DNA from: Lindgomyces ingoldianus | Taxonomy: Eukaryota > Ascomycota > Dothideomycetes > Pleosporales > Lindgomycetaceae | Length of the DNA: 49,872 nucleotides | Direction of reading: 5' to 3' | Assembly (NCBI RefSeq): GCF_010093535.1 | Contig: NW_022985182.1 | Coordinates: forward strand, 40,150 to 90,021 | Part shown: positions 45,501-49,872 of the stretch, piece after piece | Layout of the letters: every line of letters starts with the position of its first letter | Position numbering within the stretch: the first letter of the stretch is position 1 | Made by a program: the position numbers and the translations under genes | Notes under the pieces: model-generated | Databases searched by the model: none | What the model was told of the DNA's origin: nothing | What the model saw: the letters and a program-made list of their open reading frames with translations, nothing else

Positions 45501-47640
45501 GGACAACTGCACTAACTTTAGCACTTACAGTAAAACCTAATGCAATCTAAACTCTGTAACGCAGAAATTACTAAAGGAAGTTAGCACATAAATAAAGAGA
45601 GGATAGAGCAATAACTTATACTTCTTACTGCAAAATTTTAACTTTATGCAGCTTGTAAAGTTATAACCTAGAGCAGGGTGTAAATGTCTGTATTAAAGGT
45701 ACTGTCTAGGGCCCTACTAGACCTAGAGAGGTCCTAGGTGAAGTCTAGACTAGGTATTATCCACATATATAATAGGAACATTTTAAAGATTTCTAAAAAC
45801 ATTGCTAGCTACTCTTTTAGTAGAATAAAGGTTCTGCACGCTTTTAATCTATTTATGCTGTACTAGACTGCTAATTTATAACTAGCAAGCTTACCTTCTT
45901 AGCAGCGGGTATATTTAGCCTGTAGTAGTACTACTGTTTCTCCTAGTTAGTTGCGCAGCTGTCCTTAAGAAAAATTACCTTAGACTTAGACTAGATAACA
46001 GTATTATTTAGATAGTTCTTACTAATGCTACTAAGACTACTTTAAAACAAAGTTAGCTATAATTTAAATAACCTGCAATACTAAGACATACCTTATACTG
46101 CTTATAGTTATGTTTTTAAGAAACCTAACGCTGCTAGGCATACTCTGCTAGCGTAAAGCCCTTAGTCTCACGCTTTAACTACTAGGAGTATGCATTAATA
46201 TGCTCTCTAAGGGCTAGCGCATATAGGAGGACATCTTTTTAATAGTAAAGCTAAGCCTTAGCATCTAAGTTAAGTTTTTAACTTAAGTTACTTACAGTTT
46301 TAACAGCGCATTTATTACAGTTAAGAGCTTAGTTAATATAGTACTAGAGGATATTTCTAGCGCAGCAGAAGTAGGGGTTAAGCTATACAGAGTTAGCATA
46401 AACTTAAAAAGCTCTAAAGAGACCTACTTCTACACAGCTACCTGCTTTCCTATTAGCACAGCCTTTATAAACACTAAATAGTGTGCCTTTTAGGCACACG
46501 CTAGTGTTTACAGCTATGCAAAGATTAAAAGCTAAGAGCTCCTTACTGCCTTTCTTAGATAATAGCGCAGCAACACAGCTACAGCACTATTTCTAGATAA
46601 GTGGTAGCTAAGGCTTTAAGTAAGGCAGGAGCTTATAAACATGCGCAGGAATCTCCTCTTTAGAGCACTAGGCAAGAGATGTAATAGGCATAGTAAAAGA
46701 AGACAAGGTTATAACTAGAAGGACTAGTTAAGAAGGAGCTAAAGAGAGAGTAAAAAAAAAAGGTTTAAAAACAGTAAGAATAGTGTTTTATACTTAAACC
46801 TACACTTACCTTCTCTACTTTATATAAGGTCTAGAGTTGCCCTAGAGCCTTACTGCCTACAACCTGCTTAGTATAGAATGTTAGAGAGATAAGGAAACAC
46901 GTAAACAGCTTAAAGAAACTATTACTTATGCTTACACTTAACTAACTAGAAGAGTAACTACTTCTAGTAAATAGCAACACATTAAAAGCATTATCCTTAA
47001 GCATTTTGCGCATAGAGATATCTTTAAAGCACTAATTTATTAGTACTTAAGGGAACTAGCAAAACAACTTGCTTATATAGCACTACACCTCCTTATTTAG
47101 CACTTGCAACTCTAGACTAGAGCAGCTATAGATTTAGTCTTAGAAGCTTTACAGCGCTAACCTTAGAACTGTCCTAGCAATACATTAAAACTCTAAGCTA
47201 TTTTAAATAAAATTATAATGTTATAAGCTTACTAATAACTATTTTTCTAACAGAAAAGACCTAGCAATTAACTGCTGCATTTAAGAGAACTACTTGCATA
47301 GGAGTAGTGCATCTACAGATGCCTTATAGTACCTACAAGTACTAAAACTAAAACCTTAGGACCTTTAAAAGCAGACCTTAACTAGATAGTAAGAAAGAAA
47401 AGTTATAATCTTAGGTTACTTTTATAGAAGTAGGCTTTTTAATTACAGACTATTTACTTTACTTAGCCTCTACAGGCCTATTAGGCTTAACCTAATAAGA
47501 CAAGAACGCCCTACATTAGCAGCTACAGCGCTAGTAATAATGTTCTAACTCTCTTAGTTATACTTCTTTAGACATAGTTTTCCCTTACTAAGGTTTTCTA
47601 GAGTTTAGTTACTAGTAATAAGTACTACCTAGGCGTAACC
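39533..47640 (+). pseudogene. gag-pol of gypsy B (broken), with about 2.4 kb of extra 3' sequence
   Basis: RT at about 42390-42610: KTAFKTQYRHFKYLIM and YLDNILIYS in place of YLDD. Integrase at about 44290-44460: LLDFVTNLLKL, VTKTIIV. QTKR-type motif at about 44640. A possible chromodomain or linker region lies near 45000-45170. From about 45200 to 47640 AT-rich sequence without recognised motifs precedes the polypurine tract, unusually long for a gypsy element. Confidence 0.7.
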
Positions 47641-47745
47641 TGTACAGTCCCCACCGCAGGTCCGCCTAGGGCTAGTCCAAGTTACCATGATATCCTACCT
47701 ATCCAATCGCAGGATCGAGGACGACCTGCAGAAGGAGGGGGGCCA
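47641..47745 (+). other. Unmutated 3' edge of gypsy B with polypurine tract
   Basis: CG-rich, nearly RIP-free sequence (CCCACCGCAGGTCCGCC...), continuous with the intact 3' LTR. It ends in a purine run at 47730-47742 that would prime plus-strand synthesis. A 114-codon frame from 47687 runs across this edge into the LTR and is not a gene. Confidence 0.65.
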
Positions 47746-48721
47746 TGTCACGGTCAACTTGGACATGCCTCGGACTCTCCCCGGAGAGCCCTCGGCCCAG
47801 CCTTGGGCACATGACGTCCCGTCACGTGCCCCAGCACATATATATATATCTTCTTACGAACCCCTGAGTCTCCTCAAGGATTCGTCTATCAATACTATCC
47901 TGTACCCCCTTCTGCGCTTCACGCTTCCTGCTTCACAGTGCTCTCACAGTAAGCTACTAACTATAAGTGCCCTACTATTTAGACAAACAAGGCTAGAACT
48001 TTTTAGTTACCTTACCTATAAAGTTACGTAACCTAACAGATAAAGAATAGACAGACTTATTAGGCTAATGCACAGCAGAGTGTAGTATTTAATAAGAGAA
48101 GAACATTTAAGCGCTGTAAGCGCTAATAAGCGCTTCTATGTTAGACGCTTATAACAGGCAACAACAATTAGTCTCTAGAACTCTATATATATAGTTTAAA
48201 TCTTAACTATTATAAAAGAGTTATAATTAAAGTTTAGTTTATTTTAGTCTTTTACTACATAGACTAAGTAGCATTACTACTTTATAATAAAAGTAATACT
48301 ATTTAAATATCTTACACTATATATTCCTCTATCTTGTTCTACAAGAACTGTTTAACTTAAGCACTTTATACTGCTGTTAAAGAGTAAACTACAGTTAGCT
48401 AACCTCTTCTATCCCTTAAGCAAAGGCACAACAGACTGTACACCTGTAGTAGCCTAGCCTCTACTCCCCGCCAATCCCTACTCTCCTCTAGGCTCCGCGT
48501 ACTCCGGAAAATACCAGATCCCCGGAGTAAAGATTGTAACAAGTTGCTGAAATAAAAGCTTAGTAATCTAAGATATATGTTAGCAGTATATATATAAATC
48601 TCTAGTGAAATTTTTTAGAAAATTCTAGTTAGTAGTTCTAGAGATAGCGCTGCTTATTAAGTAGAATTTTATAAGTGTTTCATGTTAGCTAGCTTAGTAG
48701 TTTAGCTAGCTTAGTAGTGTA

Positions 48722-49011
48722 ATACGTTATATTTACTTATAAAGTTATTATAGTATTTTAAAATTATTATAAACTAAAATTTATTTAACTAAATAATTGT
48801 AAGTAAGCTAACGTGTTTCACTACTAAGCAGGCGGCACTACTAAGCAGGCGGTTTTTGCTTAGCACAACTATCTCCCTTATCTACCTAAGATGTCTTAAC
48901 AACATAACGTAATACTATCTAATTAAAAAAGCAAAATTAATTTTGCTCTTAAGGCCTATTATACACGCTAAATTTAGAGCCTCTAACGCGCTACTAGTAT
49001 GTTTAGTATAT
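48722..49011 (+). mobile_element. 5' part of a pogo-type element: tandem end repeat and transposase start relic
   Basis: CACTACTAAGCAGGCGG occurs twice in perfect tandem at 48819-48835 and 48836-48852, a less mutated form of the TIR at 21719. About 40 bp later an ATG (48891) opens a frame with stops at Gln-like positions. It reads KINFALKAYYTR and then SL-x-RAT, resembling the Psq-type helix-turn-helix at the N terminus of pogo transposases. It is cut at about 49011 by the short structured repeat. The right end was not found in the window. Confidence 0.5.
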
Positions 49012-49240
49012 GTCGGTTGACCTGGGTTCGATCGAACGAACGTACGCCCAAGGGGCGTACCAAGAGGTGAGCAGGCAAAGATCTTCTTGTTATTAACTAC
49101 TGCCCTCTCTCTTCGTACAAAGAAAGAGGGCTCTTAAGTACACATAGCCCCTAACGCACAGGCCAGATAGCCAACGTTTCAGGCAACCTAATTCAGCCGT
49201 ACGCGTGTACGGACACAGCTGTACTTACGTACAGACACTA
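49012..49240 (-). repeat. Structured short interspersed repeat, copy 3 (nearly unmutated)
   Basis: Reverse orientation relative to the copies at 2956 and 4243. It contains the perfect palindrome GTTCGATCGAAC (49026-49037), the stem GTACGCCC-AAG-GGGCGTAC (49042-49060), and CTGTACTTACGTACAG near the other end. CpA/TpG sites changed in the other two copies are intact here, so this copy approximates the ancestral sequence. Confidence 0.7.
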
Positions 49241-49287
49241 GCAACTTTTTACTTTTGTAGAGTTGCTTGCTTATCCGTACGTTAATC

Positions 49288-49719
49288 CTACTCCTTCTTC
49301 TTCCCCTCCTCCTTGCTCTCCCACTTCCTTTCCCAGAGCTGACCCTTAATACCTCTCCCATTTATAATATCCCCTAGCTTCTCAGCCTGCGTACAATTCG
49401 CCTTCCCTCCAGGATAGTGCCCGTGCTCTGCGTAGGCAAGCAATAGCTCTCGCCTAATCGCACAGGGGAGGAGGTTAAAATCGTGCGTTGTCCATCCCTA
49501 AAAGTCGTCGTCCCATGGTGTGTACTCCCTTCCAGCCATCTCGTAACGCATGTCAATTAGGATGTATACTGCGTACAAGCATTGTTGTAGTTGTGTAGGG
49601 TTTGTATCCATGTTAAGACAATCATCCCCCACAAGGTGAAGGTCCACTTCTCTGCGTAGGACTGTCTCTGATACATGAGTAACCCCTGACAACTCTTTGT
49701 ATGACCACAGAGGTTCCAT
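49288..49719 (-). pseudogene. Unrecognised 143-codon ORF with one internal amber codon
   Basis: The frame starts with ATG at 49719 and reads 73 codons to TAG at 49498-49500. It then continues for 69 more codons to TAG at 49288-49290. Composition and residue usage are protein-like on both sides (SETVLRREVDLHLVGDD before; LLPCAIRRELLLAYAEHGHY after), and the C terminus is Lys/Glu-rich. CAG to TAG in a CpA context is exactly one RIP-type event. I do not recognise the family. It may be a host gene or a passenger of the neighbouring element. It lies just beyond short-repeat copy 3. Confidence 0.5.
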
Positions 49720-49872
49720 GGCTAAGGTGGGGGGTGGGAGGTGTGAGGTGTTGGGGGTGCCCTTCGTGCGGGCAACTAGAGGGGGTATTGGTGGTGGACC
49801 GCCTTCGTGCGGGCGGTTGGTCCCTGGGGTGGGGGGGAGGTGTGTTGACTGATTGATCGCCTCTCGTGCAGG
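49720..49872. repeat. G-rich tract and repeated TTCGTGC hairpins
   Basis: A plus-strand G-rich run (about 49726-49757, several GGG blocks) lies directly upstream of the minus-strand ORF. Then come GCCC-TTCGTGC-GGGC (49759-49773), ACCGCC-TTCGTGCG-GGCGGT (49798-49817) and a third, truncated CCTCTCGTGCAGG at the window edge. The hairpins share the loop TTCGTGC or TCGTGC. Confidence 0.55.

Larger units (their letters stand above)
39330..47948 (+). mobile_element. Ty3/gypsy retrotransposon B, 8.6 kb, TSD GTAAG
   Basis: 203-bp LTRs at 39330-39532 and 47746-47948 (TGTCACGG...CA). Target duplication GTAAG at 39325-39329 and 47949-47953. The purine tract AGAAGGAGGGGGG directly before the 3' LTR is a polypurine tract. 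The LTRs differ at 8 positions, all C-to-T or G-to-A in the 5' copy. Pol motifs on the plus strand place it in gypsy. The interior has stops throughout. Confidence 0.9.
22088..48541 (+). mobile_element. Ty3/gypsy retrotransposon A (host of six later insertions)
   Basis: It starts TGTTACGACC and ends GATTGTAACA, flanked by the 5-bp duplication AGTTG (22083-22087 and 48542-48546). Removing the nested inserts leaves about 7.5 kb with LTRs of roughly 611-615 bp and, on the plus strand, gag, RT, RNase H and integrase relics in gypsy order. Every frame is broken by stops at Trp/Gln positions, so it is inactive. It is older than its inserts but younger than the TIR element it interrupts. Confidence 0.85.
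39303..48541 (+). repeat. 3' LTR of gypsy A, split by gypsy B
   Basis: Pieces 39303-39329 and 47954-48541 form a 615-bp LTR beginning TGTTACAACC and ending GATTGTAACA. Gypsy B entered 27 bp into the LTR. The last 110 bp (CTCCCCGCCAATCCC...CCCCGGAG) are less mutated than the same part of the 5' LTR. Confidence 0.85.
21719..48719. mobile_element. Short TIR element (pogo-like ends) split by a 26-kb nested insertion
   Basis: The left end CACTACTAAGCTAGC (from 21719) is preceded by TA and has a second ACTACTAAGCTAGC copy directly after. The right end at 48684-48719 is its inverted repeat, followed by TA (48720-48721). About 36 bp of TIR match with one or two changes. Between the ends, only 21755-22087 and 48547-48683 belong to this element (about 0.5 kb in total); the rest is gypsy element A and its passengers. 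It is non-autonomous. A related end with a tandem 17-bp repeat lies at 48819-48852. Confidence 0.7.

Overview
The window comes from a filamentous ascomycete (Pezizomycotina). A GC-balanced gene island at about 5.3-20.0 kb sits between long AT-rich blocks. In those blocks, retroelement and DNA-transposon coding sequence is still readable but full of TAA/TAG at expected Trp and Gln positions. That is the signature of repeat-induced point mutation (RIP, C-to-T mainly in CpA). The genes have fungal features: short GT-AG introns in the transporter, a Zn2Cys6 regulator and a hybrid NRPS-PKS. The species cannot be named from the sequence alone.

Gene island: a small secondary-metabolite cluster of four genes. 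A PLP-dependent threonine-aldolase-like enzyme (5420-6745, minus) and a 2527-residue NRPS-PKS (7125-14708, plus) diverge from a 379-bp shared promoter. A Zn2Cys6 regulator (15929-17332, plus) and a three-exon MCT-type MFS transporter (18095-19571, minus) converge. The NRPS-PKS order is A-T-KS-AT-KR-T-reductase, the architecture of SwnK, the swainsonine/indolizidine synthase. None of the other swn enzymes (SwnH1, H2, N, R, A) is present. The residues lining the adenylation pocket read D-I-L-Q-L-G-M-V-W-K, close to the classical glycine code, and threonine aldolase is a glycine-forming (or glycine-using) enzyme. My inference is that the cluster makes a small amino-alcohol/aldehyde or pyrroline-type product and that the aldolase either supplies glycine or condenses glycine with the aldehyde released by the reductase domain. 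CGG-N4-CCG palindromes in both the divergent promoter and the transporter promoter are candidate sites for the cluster regulator.

Left flank (1-5.3 kb): ends of TA-flanked inverted-repeat elements, a copia-like LTR fragment, an array of a 14-bp palindrome at about 91-bp spacing, a hairpin minisatellite of about 62 bp, and two copies of a structured short repeat of about 230 bp whose third, nearly unmutated copy lies at 49.0 kb.

Right flank (20-48.7 kb): a 1.1-kb foldback element, then a nested transposon stack resolved by target-site duplications and reading-frame continuity. A short TIR element (21719-48719) was split by a Ty3/gypsy element A (22088-48541, TSD AGTTG). Element A was in turn interrupted by a 2.0-kb non-autonomous LTR element (TSD CAAGT), a Fot1/pogo-like transposon (TA), a 314-bp insert (ACAG), a 215-bp solo LTR (TTTAG), a Ty1/copia element (GAAAG) and a second Ty3/gypsy element B (GTAAG). 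In these LTR elements the mutation load is lowest at the outer edges and highest inside. The last kilobase holds a pogo-type transposase start, the third short repeat, a 143-codon ORF broken by one amber codon, and a G-rich tract with small hairpins.
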